Source: a virus. From it: 43,480 nt of DNA. The DNA lies in IMG/VR virus record IMGVR_UViG_3300042691_010608, positions 1-43,480 of that record; one strand, written 5' to 3'. This document shows, piece after piece, positions 13,833 through 20,609 of the stretch. The first letter of the stretch is position 1; every line of letters begins with the position of its first letter. A model generated the notes under the pieces. It had not been told where the DNA came from and made no database searches. It saw only the letters and a program-made list of their open reading frames with translations. The translations under genes and the position numbers were made by a program.

Positions 13833-14195
13833 CTAATATCCGGAGCGGTTGTCGGCTTTGATTTTATCTCCAGCGCTCGGGCTGTCCTCGCCGTCATCCC
13901 ACATCGCAAGGCAATCGTGGCACGCCCAATACAGGCGCTTGCCGATGCGCTTAGCGCCTCGCTTGGATTCGTAATGCGCTTCGACCAGATACCGGGTATC
14001 GTGCATCTCGCCGTCATTCACTTTCGTGTCACGGAGCATACCGCCGCAACATTCGCACAGCGTGGTGCTGGGCAGGTCTTCTTCCATTACGATTTGCCAG
14101 CCGCCCCGGTCACCCCGGCGCAACATATCTACACGCTCCCACACGCAATGCAGGTGCGAGAGGCTTTTGCCTAAAAGTTTCGGTTGGTCGCTCAT
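13833..14195 (-). CDS. Putative zinc-binding protein (120 aa)
   Basis: Cys47, Cys49 and Cys50 (LCECCGG) with Cys92 and Cys95 (WACHDC), plus His93, form a plausible zinc site. The rest is polar, with an acidic C-terminus. The gene overlaps its upstream neighbour as ATGA and ends 3 nt from the (TACC)5 tract. The family is not recognised. The role is possibly nucleic-acid or protein binding. Confidence 0.6.
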   Translation of the reverse strand: MSDQPKLLGKSLSHLHCVWERVDMLRRGDRGGWQIVMEEDLPSTTLCECCGGMLRDTKVNDGEMHDTRYLVEAHYESKRGAKRIGKRLYWACHDCLAMWDDGEDSPSAGDKIKADNRSGY

Positions 14196-14626
14196 AGTGA
14201 TTCGGCGTGGCTGATGTCAGCGGCGTAGCGCTTGAGCGCTTCGGCGATGGCGTTGGAGAGACGCTGAGCGGCGAGGGAATGCGCCTCAAAGTACTCCCGG
14301 TTGTGTTCGATATCCTCGGCGCTGTAATCTTCTGACGGGGTTTCCTTGCGCCAGTATTCGTACTGCTCTCCGGCATCATCGCCGTGCTTATCAGCGGCGA
14401 ATTGGGCGGCGGCGGCGAGCGTGGCAGGCGCTTCCCATCGCACATCCATTCCGACCAGAGCCTGGTCGAGTAGATCACTCACGGCGAGGGAGGCTTGCAC
14501 CTCGGCATTCTCCGGCGGCATCTCGCATTCATCCGGGCTGGTGGCGGCATAGCGACTGCGCACATCGTCTGGGCTGATGAGCGCCTGCGCCAGAAGGAGG
14601 GCGTGCTTCTTGAGTTCGTGCTTCAT
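14192..14626 (-). CDS. Acidic Ala-rich hypothetical protein (144 aa)
   Basis: The protein is helical and acidic in the middle (ETPSEDYSAEDIEHNREYFE), with Ala-rich helices at the ends. The ATG lies in the context CGCATATG, one of three related leaders in this cluster. I see no motif that gives a function. Small acidic early proteins often inhibit host DNA-binding enzymes, but nothing here shows that. Confidence 0.6.
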   Translation of the reverse strand: MKHELKKHALLLAQALISPDDVRSRYAATSPDECEMPPENAEVQASLAVSDLLDQALVGMDVRWEAPATLAAAAQFAADKHGDDAGEQYEYWRKETPSEDYSAEDIEHNREYFEAHSLAAQRLSNAIAEALKRYAADISHAESL

Positions 14627-14646
14627 ATGCGTACTTCGTACCGGGA

Positions 14647-15051
14647 TTAGTAGCGACCTCCGAAAGAGTCATCCTCGATGCCGTCATACTCGTCCGGGCT
14701 GGGTTTGCGGAAGTGGTCTTTGGCGCAGGTGAGGCTCATCCGGGCAGACTCGATATCGAACCTCTGCATTTCCTCGCAGGCATCGGCGAGATTCTTGATG
14801 CCGAACGCATCAAAGTGCTTATGCCCGGTCTCCCGGTAGAGCGAATCGATGATGCCCGTGACACTCCGGGCTTCCCGGCAGATGTGGCGCAGAGCGTCGG
14901 AGTCGTAGCGGTAGCCCTCAGCGTAGTGCTTGAGGTCTTTTGCGTGCTTGTGGAGCGCCGTGGTGCGCTCGCCGTGTCCGTTGAAAATCTCGCTGTGTAG
15001 CCAGCGAGCGTAGCGGAGCGTAAGCAGTTTGATGGACGGGATGGTTTTCAT
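14647..15051 (-). CDS. Hypothetical protein (134 aa)
   Basis: The ATG at 15051 is chosen, because the longer frame starts inside the neighbour. The protein starts MKTIPSIKLLTLRYARWLHS and is helical, with several His and an acidic C-terminus (DEYDGIEDDSFGGRY). No family is recognised. The leader contains AACCCAGATACCAACCCAGA, a short direct repeat. Confidence 0.6.
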   Translation of the reverse strand: MKTIPSIKLLTLRYARWLHSEIFNGHGERTTALHKHAKDLKHYAEGYRYDSDALRHICREARSVTGIIDSLYRETGHKHFDAFGIKNLADACEEMQRFDIESARMSLTCAKDHFRKPSPDEYDGIEDDSFGGRY

Positions 15052-15085
15052 CTGGGTTGGTATCTGGGTTGTGGGTGGAAATGAA

Positions 15086-15400
15086 TTAGGTGAACAGCGC
15101 CCCGGTGAGCGCCTTGCCATCGTGGACGGCGAGCCAAGCCTCACCAGACTGGGCAAAGAAGTCCCTGCCGAATTCGTTGCGGGGATAACGCTCGGTAGCG
15201 TAGTCCTCGACAGCCCAGCGCTGGGCGCACAGGCGCTCGTCAGCCTCGGCGGAGAGATCGCTCCCGTGTTCCCACAGGTCGAACAAGTTGCAGTAGTAAG
15301 CCTGCAAGACTTCCCAGCGCTGTCCCCGGAAATCGAGGGAAGCGAATGCGATGAGGTCTGCGTCAGACTTGATGGAGCGGAGCGTGTACGGGATGGACAT
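15086..15400 (-). CDS. Hypothetical protein, first gene after a terminator (104 aa)
   Basis: The protein is 104 residues, aromatic-rich and acidic (LQAYYCNLFDLWEHGSDLSA). The terminator at 15452-15477 and a TTGACTGG element at 15431-15438 lie immediately upstream, so it probably opens a transcription unit that runs to the terminator at 13781. Function is unknown. Confidence 0.6.
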   Translation of the reverse strand: MSIPYTLRSIKSDADLIAFASLDFRGQRWEVLQAYYCNLFDLWEHGSDLSAEADERLCAQRWAVEDYATERYPRNEFGRDFFAQSGEAWLAVHDGKALTGALFT

Positions 15401-15432
15401 AAGACCCGTAGTGTCTACCCGGCTACCCTACC

Positions 15433-15438
15433 AGTCAA
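15433..15438 (-). promoter_or_regulatory. TTGACT -35-like element before the 104-aa gene
   Basis: TTGACTGG on the leftward strand ends about 32 nt before the ATG at 15400 and lies just past a strong terminator. This makes it the best placed of the TTGACT elements. At 17-nt spacing the hexamer is GACACT, a poor -10. Confidence 0.45.
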
Positions 15439-15451
15439 CACCCCATTCAAC

Positions 15452-15477
15452 AAAAAGCCCCGGTGCTGTCCCGGGGC
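15452..15477 (-). terminator. Intrinsic terminator, twin of that at 11491
   Basis: The hairpin of 21 bases is identical to the one at 11497-11517. Five U residues follow in the leftward RNA. It ends the unit that includes the 198-aa zinc protein. Confidence 0.88.
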
Positions 15478-15484
15478 GTAGCGC

Positions 15485-15547
15485 CTATTTGCGGCGCACA
15501 ATCACAGCCAGCACCATAAGCGCCAGCATCGTGCCGATGGGTATCAC
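15485..15547 (-). CDS. Tiny hydrophobic peptide (20 aa)
   Basis: The GTG start overlaps the TGA of the 198-aa gene as GTGA. The peptide is MIPIGTMLALMVLAVIVRRK, one short membrane segment with a basic end. It stops 7 nt before the terminator hairpin. Its position and composition are suggestive of a real micro-protein, but its size allows chance. Confidence 0.35.
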   Translation of the reverse strand: MIPIGTMLALMVLAVIVRRK

Positions 15548-16140
15548 AGCGGCGGCTTCCGGGGATCTCTCGTTACGGATTCCCAGCCCTCCTCGGCGGC
15601 GAGGTCGAGCGCATAGCCCAGCGCCGTGTGCCAAGCCTCCTCGGCTCGTCCCGGGCGCTCCTCGTCCGTAGCCTCGTTGATAGCCTGGGCGTGTTCGGCG
15701 AGCGCATCCAGAGCCTCGCACCTACCTACCCCGTCACCCATCCGGCGGCGCATCACGCTGTCTACCCCTACCGCCCGGAGAGCGCTGTTAAGGATTCGCT
15801 CCCCTGCCTTCCGGGTGCTTTCACCCTTGGAGCGGATATATGCCACAGTCATCATACCGGACATACTGGCGGACAGGCTGAAGCCCGGAAGCAAGGGTCT
15901 ACCCAGTTGCTGGTCAGCGGCACGGCAGGCTTCAAAGAAGACGATGAAGTCTTGGTCGCTGTCCAGCGAGTGGGCAATCTTGCGCTCCCGCTCCGGGTGC
16001 GTGAGTTGAACCACGCACAGTCCGCACAGGCTACCGCTCTCACCCTTGCTTGCGCTGAAGGTATTGAACGGCAGTTCGGCGTAATGGGCTATGACACCCT
16101 CGCTTCCGCAATGGTCGCAGTAACACTTTTCTTTGCTCAT
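15544..16140 (-). CDS. Zinc-binding hypothetical protein (198 aa)
   Basis: The N-terminus has CDHC (Cys8, Cys11) and CGLC (Cys39, Cys42), a treble-clef or zinc-ribbon spacing. The rest is helical, with GRPLLPGFSLSASMSGMMTV at about 80-100 and an acidic helix-rich C-terminus. It overlaps the preceding gene as ATGA. The family is not recognised. A DNA- or protein-binding early factor is likely from the zinc site. Confidence 0.65.
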   Translation of the reverse strand: MSKEKCYCDHCGSEGVIAHYAELPFNTFSASKGESGSLCGLCVVQLTHPERERKIAHSLDSDQDFIVFFEACRAADQQLGRPLLPGFSLSASMSGMMTVAYIRSKGESTRKAGERILNSALRAVGVDSVMRRRMGDGVGRCEALDALAEHAQAINEATDEERPGRAEEAWHTALGYALDLAAEEGWESVTRDPRKPPL

Positions 16141-16529
16141 AGGTCGGCGGATTCGCTGATCGTGATGTGCTGGTCTTTCTCCGGGTCTTTAGAGATTCGC
16201 ACATCCATCACGCAGGTGTTCGTCCCGGTGATGTACGGCGATTCTTCCATAAAGATTCGTGCGGCATCCTCTTTGCTCTTTGCCCGGATGAGGCTCACCT
16301 GCGCCTGCACAGCATATACCCGGTACAGCCTACCTGGCTTCTTCAATTCTGCCTTACTGCGAATCTTCTCGATGTTGATGCCATCGACCTCGGTGTAGTT
16401 TTCTTGAAACTCCGTCATCCACTTGCCAGCGGATTCGGATTCAAGCGCCAGTTCGACAGCCTCTTCCTCGTTAGCGGCTTTGATGTTCGTGACGATGTCC
16501 ACATTGCGGACTACTTGGTATTCTTTCAT
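16137..16529 (-). CDS. Hypothetical protein (130 aa)
   Basis: The ATG at 16529 is chosen, as the longer frame runs into the neighbour. Two similar halves are visible: an early TNIKAANEEEAVELALESES and a later SLIRAKSKEDAARIFMEESP. Each has a strand followed by an E-A helix, like a duplicated beta-alpha unit of about 60 residues. Function is unknown. It overlaps the zinc-protein gene by ATGA. Confidence 0.6.
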   Translation of the reverse strand: MKEYQVVRNVDIVTNIKAANEEEAVELALESESAGKWMTEFQENYTEVDGINIEKIRSKAELKKPGRLYRVYAVQAQVSLIRAKSKEDAARIFMEESPYITGTNTCVMDVRISKDPEKDQHITISESADL

Positions 16530-16536
16530 AGTCGTA

Positions 16537-17154
16537 TCAGTTAGTGATGCGCAGGAGACCGCCACGGGAGCAGTAGTCGAGGTAGCACAGGACATCGTCT
16601 TCCATATCCGTGTCCTCATCGATTTCCTCGTCCCAGCAGGGCGTGGACATAAACTCGCCCTCGGCATCGCACTCGTCATCATTCTGCTCCTCAAACCATC
16701 CCATGATACGCTCCGGGTAGGTGAGCCACTTGTAGCCCTCCGGCGTGAGCGAGCGAGCAAGGCGCTTGAGAGACTTAACCCGGATGAAGACCACATCCGT
16801 AGTCCACCCGGTTAGGTCTTTCTCGCCGTCCATCAATACGGCGGCTTCAGCCCGGTCACAGAAGTCGGCAAGGGTGATGCCAGGTGATCCCGGCTTGCGC
16901 TCTAGGCTGTTGAGCCACTTGGCGTAGTGCTTGGCATCCTTCTTGAACCCGGCTTCATCCACGAACGGCTTGCCGTCACGGATGCGCTTGATTTCCCGCA
17001 GGCGGTCAGCGGCGCTGACAGCGTCTTGGTAATCAGTTTCCGGCGTACTCCTACCCTCGATGTTAGTGAGGGAGGCGATGGCGGATTCCAGAAGCGCATC
17101 GATGTTGTCCATCTGCATCGGAGCGGGGGCGGGGGTTTTCTTGGGTTTGGGCAT
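16537..17154 (-). CDS. Hypothetical protein with acidic C-terminus (205 aa)
   Basis: The start is ATG 17154, in CACACATATG. The N-terminus is Pro/Lys-rich (MPKPKKTPAPAPMQMD), followed by helices and a strongly acidic stretch near the end (EEIDEDTDMEDDV). The middle has FCDRAEAAVLMDGEKD. No family is recognised. The acidic segment could mimic DNA, but this is speculation. Confidence 0.6.
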   Translation of the reverse strand: MPKPKKTPAPAPMQMDNIDALLESAIASLTNIEGRSTPETDYQDAVSAADRLREIKRIRDGKPFVDEAGFKKDAKHYAKWLNSLERKPGSPGITLADFCDRAEAAVLMDGEKDLTGWTTDVVFIRVKSLKRLARSLTPEGYKWLTYPERIMGWFEEQNDDECDAEGEFMSTPCWDEEIDEDTDMEDDVLCYLDYCSRGGLLRITN

Positions 17155-17173
17155 ATGTGTGTTGGGTTGGGAA

Positions 17174-17410
17174 TTAGACGACAGAAGAGGTAGCCCGGAA
17201 GTTGTGGACGAATTTGATTTCGACCAGATAATATTCGTGCTTAGGGTCACCATCCTTTGCGAATTGTCCGTGGACAAGTGCATCGGTGATGTCCCCGTGG
17301 ATGCACAGCCAGTTATCGCCGTATTGTTCGGTGTGCCAGATTCCTTCAGCGTCCTTCCAGACGATGATGTGGTCGGCGTTGCGGTTAATGCTATCTGCTA
17401 GTTTGGTCAT
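17174..17410 (-). CDS. Small hypothetical protein (78 aa)
   Basis: The protein is 78 residues, with strand-rich pattern and aromatic residues (HIIVWKDAEGIWHTEQYGDN). It starts in the same CACACATATG context as the next gene. Function is unknown. Confidence 0.6.
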   Translation of the reverse strand: MTKLADSINRNADHIIVWKDAEGIWHTEQYGDNWLCIHGDITDALVHGQFAKDGDPKHEYYLVEIKFVHNFRATSSVV

Positions 17411-17447
17411 ATGTGTGCTGGGTGGGAATTAGTCCTGGGCGTGGGGA

Positions 17448-17891
17448 TCAGCCAAAGATGACATCGCCGTAGACGGCAATCTGGAGGATAGCCCCGGCAT
17501 CGATGACATCCATCTCACCAGCGATGTCCTCGTCCCCGGCGAGCAGACGGGCAATCATCACCCGGTGGTGCGCCGTGGTCTTGGGGTCGATGAGTTTAGG
17601 GAACAACCTACCCGCCAGTACCTCCGGGGTGAGGCAGACGGGCTTGAGCAGATTGCCTTCCGTATCGGCGAGCAGTTCGCTGTCGCTGTACGCATTCTTG
17701 GTAGGGTAGACAGTAACCTCCGCCCGGAAGCCATTGTTGGTCTCGCCGTGCTTGTAGTTAGTCCACTTGCGGTAATCGGAGAGGGTGTACTCTCCGCCCT
17801 CCGTAGCGGTAACGATGATGTTGGAGAATGCTTCCAGCGCCTTGTCAGAGAGCGCCGGGAGCGTGATGGTGGGTTGCGTGTTATGGTGCAT
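17448..17891 (-). CDS. Hypothetical protein (147 aa)
   Basis: The ATG at 17891 follows a TTGACTGG element by 31 nt. The longer frame overlaps the upstream gene. The protein has a strand-rich middle (YTLSDYRKWTNYKHGETNNG) and a C-terminal helix and strand region (HRVMIARLLAGDEDIAGEMD). The family is not recognised. Confidence 0.6.
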   Translation of the reverse strand: MHHNTQPTITLPALSDKALEAFSNIIVTATEGGEYTLSDYRKWTNYKHGETNNGFRAEVTVYPTKNAYSDSELLADTEGNLLKPVCLTPEVLAGRLFPKLIDPKTTAHHRVMIARLLAGDEDIAGEMDVIDAGAILQIAVYGDVIFG

Positions 17892-17924
17892 AAGCCCGGT
17901 CTTTCTCAGCGCCGGGTGCGCACC

Positions 17925-17930
17925 AGTCAA
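17925..17930 (-). promoter_or_regulatory. TTGACT -35-like element
   Basis: TTGACTGG on the leftward strand ends about 31 nt before the ATG at 17891. A clear -10 is not visible. Confidence 0.35.
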
Positions 17931-17934
17931 CACA

Positions 17935-18207
17935 TCATTTAACCTTTTTCCTTTTCGCTCTCCCGGTGGGCGTGGTCGGCGCAGGCTTCCAGCGCCCGGA
18001 CGGCTCGGCATAGGACACATCCATCCCCATAGGCTCAAGCCCTAGGATGTTGTAGTCCGTCCATTCGATAGCGTCCTCCCGGGACAGGTCGTACAAGCCC
18101 TGGCACACCTCGATCAGTTTCCAGTAGTTGTACACCAGCCGCCCGGAGGGTTTGACCCGCTGGACTGCCTTGGCGAATTCTTTGTGTGGCTCTAGTTTGA
18201 TGTTCAT
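17935..18207 (-). CDS. Small basic hypothetical protein (90 aa)
   Basis: The protein is 90 residues. It has an aromatic helix region (LVYNYWKLIEVCQGLYDLSR) and a basic C-terminus (RAKRKKVK) after a Pro/Thr linker. It overlaps the methyltransferase gene by ATGA. Function is unknown. A partner of the methyltransferase is possible from position only. Confidence 0.55.
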   Translation of the reverse strand: MNIKLEPHKEFAKAVQRVKPSGRLVYNYWKLIEVCQGLYDLSREDAIEWTDYNILGLEPMGMDVSYAEPSGRWKPAPTTPTGRAKRKKVK

Positions 18208-18899
18208 AGGAAAAAGTCTTTCTGCTCCGGCGTGCCTGCCACCCGGGCGAACCCGGGCTGGCTGAAGAGCATACCTACCTCGGCGGCGATGCAGATATCG
18301 AGCGCCAGGGCATAGGGTACTTCAGCCCGTACCGCCGCTGACACATTGCTGGTTATACCTGTGTGTCCGCCCCGGGTTGTGGGCGTGTGGCACGGCGCTC
18401 GGTGACCACAGGGAAGTTTGAGCAGCAGGCTCTCAGGGAATACCCCGAACAGGTCGGTGGGCTTCTGCCACTTCATCCCGTACTGGCAATAGGTCACAGT
18501 ACGGCGCTCGTACTTCTGGATGCATTTCATATACCTCATCTTCGCCCTAGGGTTTTCGATAATTATGTACCTGGGGGCTAGTTGATCTATCAGCCTCACA
18601 GTATGCTCAAGTACCTTGAGGGCTAGTTTGGCCTTAATGGTCTTGGGCTGATGGGGTTTGGCGCTTTTAAGGCTAGTCCAGTTAGCCCAGGCAGCGAGCA
18701 GGCTGAATGTCTCGCAGGGTGGGGAGGCTAAGACGATGTCAGGCTTCCAAGGAAAGTCCTGTACCCCGACATCCAGTATGTTTTTGCAGATGTCCGGCTT
18801 GAAGCGCTTGGAGAAATCTACGCTCAGGACTTCGTGACCACGATCCTTGAATGCTGTACCCCAGCCACCAAGTCCTGAGAATAGATCGATTACCTTCAC
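18204..18899 (-). CDS. DNA (cytosine-5) methyltransferase
   Basis: This enzyme transfers a methyl group from S-adenosylmethionine to C5 of cytosine in DNA. Motif I is DLFSGLGGWG (5-14), the cofactor loop. Motif IV with the catalytic Cys is SPPC (59-62, Cys62). Motif VI is ENP (115-117), motif VIII a QYGMKWQKP version (139-147), and motif X PYALALDICIAAE near the C-terminus. At 231 residues it is short, so the target-recognition part (about 155-195, with CGHRAPCHTPTTRGG) is small. No restriction enzyme is next to it, so it probably protects phage DNA from host restriction. Confidence 0.88.
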   Translation of the reverse strand: MKVIDLFSGLGGWGTAFKDRGHEVLSVDFSKRFKPDICKNILDVGVQDFPWKPDIVLASPPCETFSLLAAWANWTSLKSAKPHQPKTIKAKLALKVLEHTVRLIDQLAPRYIIIENPRAKMRYMKCIQKYERRTVTYCQYGMKWQKPTDLFGVFPESLLLKLPCGHRAPCHTPTTRGGHTGITSNVSAAVRAEVPYALALDICIAAEVGMLFSQPGFARVAGTPEQKDFFL

Positions 18900-19255
18900 T
18901 CCTCGATGATGGCTTGGAGGTATCGTTTGCGGAACTCAGCGACATCTTCGCCAACCTCAGGCTGGCACTTGATCTCGTTGATGCGGCTACCATAGAGGCG
19001 GGTGGCCTCGCAGATGGATGCCCATAGTTTATCGTACCTGCGGTACATCATAACCTTCTGAGACAAGGTCATCTCCTTAGCCGTGGTCTTAGGATCACGG
19101 CAGGCGAACGCCAGCGCCCGGAGCGTGTTCCAGTTCAACCCGGCGATGATGTCATCGCTGACTGCGGCGGCAAAGCGATCCCTGGCACGGGGCAGGAGGC
19201 TGAAGTATTCAGATACTTCTTCGATATTACTGGGCTTATTTTTGGTCTTGGTCAT
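18896..19255 (-). CDS. Hypothetical helical protein (119 aa)
   Basis: The ATG at 19255 is chosen, as the earlier frame lies in the neighbour. The protein is helical, with RARDRFAAAVSDDIIAGLNW near the start and a basic middle (TLSQKVMMYRRYDKLW). It overlaps the methyltransferase start by ATGA. The family is not recognised. Confidence 0.6.
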   Translation of the reverse strand: MTKTKNKPSNIEEVSEYFSLLPRARDRFAAAVSDDIIAGLNWNTLRALAFACRDPKTTAKEMTLSQKVMMYRRYDKLWASICEATRLYGSRINEIKCQPEVGEDVAEFRKRYLQAIIEE

Positions 19256-19556
19256 TGGAGGTAGGGTCGATGGGAAGGAGTTGGTAAAGGTTGGTAGCGA
19301 ACTTGCTTTCAATGTACCCGTAGGGGTGAGAGATGTTCATAGTCTTGGCTTGGGGCGTGATGATAGTGAGAGGCAGTACGCTCACGGCGAAGCGGAGGGT
19401 GATGTAATCTTTGTCCTCCAGTACTTCTTTGGCGTGCTGTTCAGCCTGCTCCTGGGTGTCGTAGGACGAGACGGCAGTCGAAAGGTCTTTGGACGCATTC
19501 GAGAACCTGTTAATGATGACGAGGTAGATCGTCTTGGTGTTATCGGGATTGCTCAT
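19236..19556 (-). CDS. Hypothetical protein (106 aa)
   Basis: The protein is 106 residues. It starts with a strand (TIYLVIINRFSNASKDLS) and then has a helix with TQEQAEQHAKEVLED, an alpha/beta sandwich pattern seen in many small phage proteins. A TTGACTGG element lies about 36 nt before the ATG. Function is unknown. Confidence 0.6.
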   Translation of the reverse strand: MSNPDNTKTIYLVIINRFSNASKDLSTAVSSYDTQEQAEQHAKEVLEDKDYITLRFAVSVLPLTIITPQAKTMNISHPYGYIESKFATNLYQLLPIDPTSNDQDQK

Positions 19557-19592
19557 AGGAAGGACAGCGATCCAAAGACCGCAGACCTATCC

Positions 19593-19598
19593 AGTCAA
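19593..19598 (-). promoter_or_regulatory. TTGACT -35-like element
   Basis: TTGACTGG on the leftward strand lies in the 68-nt gap between the 106-aa gene and the HTH gene. At 17-nt spacing the hexamer is TTGGAT, a weak -10. Confidence 0.4.
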
Positions 19599-19624
19599 CC
19601 ACCAATTAACGCCTTTTTGTTTTT

Positions 19625-20098
19625 TTATTCCGCAGGCTTTTCAGCCGGGGTAACATCAATGATTGTGCTGTTAATGTTCAGCAGTTTGTTGATGTCGTCC
19701 GCAGAAATCTTGAGTTCGGCCTTAACATTCACAGTCGGCGCAGCGTCCGTGACCTTGTCCAGTTTATCGATGGCGATGGCAGTCGAGAGCATCAGTTGCC
19801 CAATGGGGATGCTGTCTACTTCGCTGTCCAGGCGGCTCAGACCCTTATCAATGAACGAGGCCAGGCGTGCGGCGGTGCGGCGCTTGAACGCCAGCATATC
19901 CAACTGCCCGGAGTCAGCCAGGTTGTTGCGGATGCCGGACACGACCTCACGATCCACCGCCACCAGCCGGGCAGTCTCAGCGGGGGGAGTGCCTTGCTTA
20001 AGCAGGCTCTCGATGCGTTTCTTGGTGGCAGGGGGTAGGGTGCGCCCGGCCTCCTTAGGGGTGTCGTCTAGTCGCTCGTACTGGGGATCCGTATCCAT
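19625..20098 (-). CDS. Helix-turn-helix protein (157 aa), regulator or small-terminase-like
   Basis: Residues about 26-57 (KRIESLLKQGTPPAETARLV, then AVDREVVSGIRNN) form an HTH. A long helical middle (AARLASFIDKGLSRLDSEVD) suggests oligomerisation. The C-terminus is a strand/helix part with VNVKAELKISADDINKLLNI. It is the first leftward gene of the divergent pair at 20.1 kb, which suits a regulator of early genes. HTH plus helical oligomer also fits a small terminase subunit, although it is 11 kb from the large subunit. Confidence 0.65.
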   Translation of the reverse strand: MDTDPQYERLDDTPKEAGRTLPPATKKRIESLLKQGTPPAETARLVAVDREVVSGIRNNLADSGQLDMLAFKRRTAARLASFIDKGLSRLDSEVDSIPIGQLMLSTAIAIDKLDKVTDAAPTVNVKAELKISADDINKLLNINSTIIDVTPAEKPAE

Positions 20099-20115
20099 AC
20101 CCTCAAACTACTTGG

Positions 20116-20121
20116 TTGACT
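20116..20121 (+). promoter_or_regulatory. TTGACT -35-like element before the rightward operon
   Basis: TTGACT ends 29 nt before the RusA start ATG (20151). With 17-nt spacing the next hexamer is TAAGCC. The divergent gap is only 52 bp, so the two early operons must start very close to each other. Confidence 0.45.
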
Positions 20122-20150
20122 TAGATTTGCAAGCACCATAAGCCAGGCTA

Positions 20151-20600
20151 ATGCACAAATATATCCTGCCTATTGAGCCGCCGCCCACCCACCAAGCCGC
20201 CCTGCGTATCCTGAAGACCCGGGACGGCAGGCAGTTCATCGGCAAAATGGCTAAGTCATCCGCAAAGAAGTGGTCTAACGCAGCCACCCTGATGATCCAG
20301 TCCCAGCGCCAGATCAAGCAGGCTGATACTCTTAACGCTCCGTGCATCGTGAACATAACCTTCTACTACCCGCACACCAAAGAGAGCGAGAAGTACTGCA
20401 AGCGCACGAACCAGACCCACATCGCCAAGGCTACCCGTCCTGATCTGGACAATCTAGCCAAGTCTGTGCTGGATGCGATGGTCGATGCCGGGGTGCTGAA
20501 AGATGACGGCGCTATCGTTGAACTTGGCCTCGCAAAATATTATGCGTCCGAACCCAAAGTGGTGATTGACATTGATGTTCACCCTGTGTTTGACTCCTGA
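20151..20600 (+). CDS. rusA: RusA-like Holliday junction resolvase
   Basis: This enzyme cuts four-way DNA junctions in replication or recombination intermediates before packaging. The family signature RPDLDNLAKSVLDAM (about 97-111) is followed by GVLKDDGAIVELGLAKYY. The conserved Asp residues in DLDN and in the DD pair are the catalytic carboxylates. The length of 149 residues is slightly longer than the family norm of about 120. It is the first gene of the rightward replication operon. No Shine-Dalgarno is visible before the ATG. Confidence 0.93.
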   Translation: MHKYILPIEPPPTHQAALRILKTRDGRQFIGKMAKSSAKKWSNAATLMIQSQRQIKQADTLNAPCIVNITFYYPHTKESEKYCKRTNQTHIAKATRPDLDNLAKSVLDAMVDAGVLKDDGAIVELGLAKYYASEPKVVIDIDVHPVFDS

Positions 20601-20609
20601 CCTCTCCCT

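Noticed and set aside
13598-13861. Open frame (+) across module 3
   Set aside because: It reads through the terminator and TACC tracts and has no protein-like composition. GC-rich sequence makes long frames by chance.
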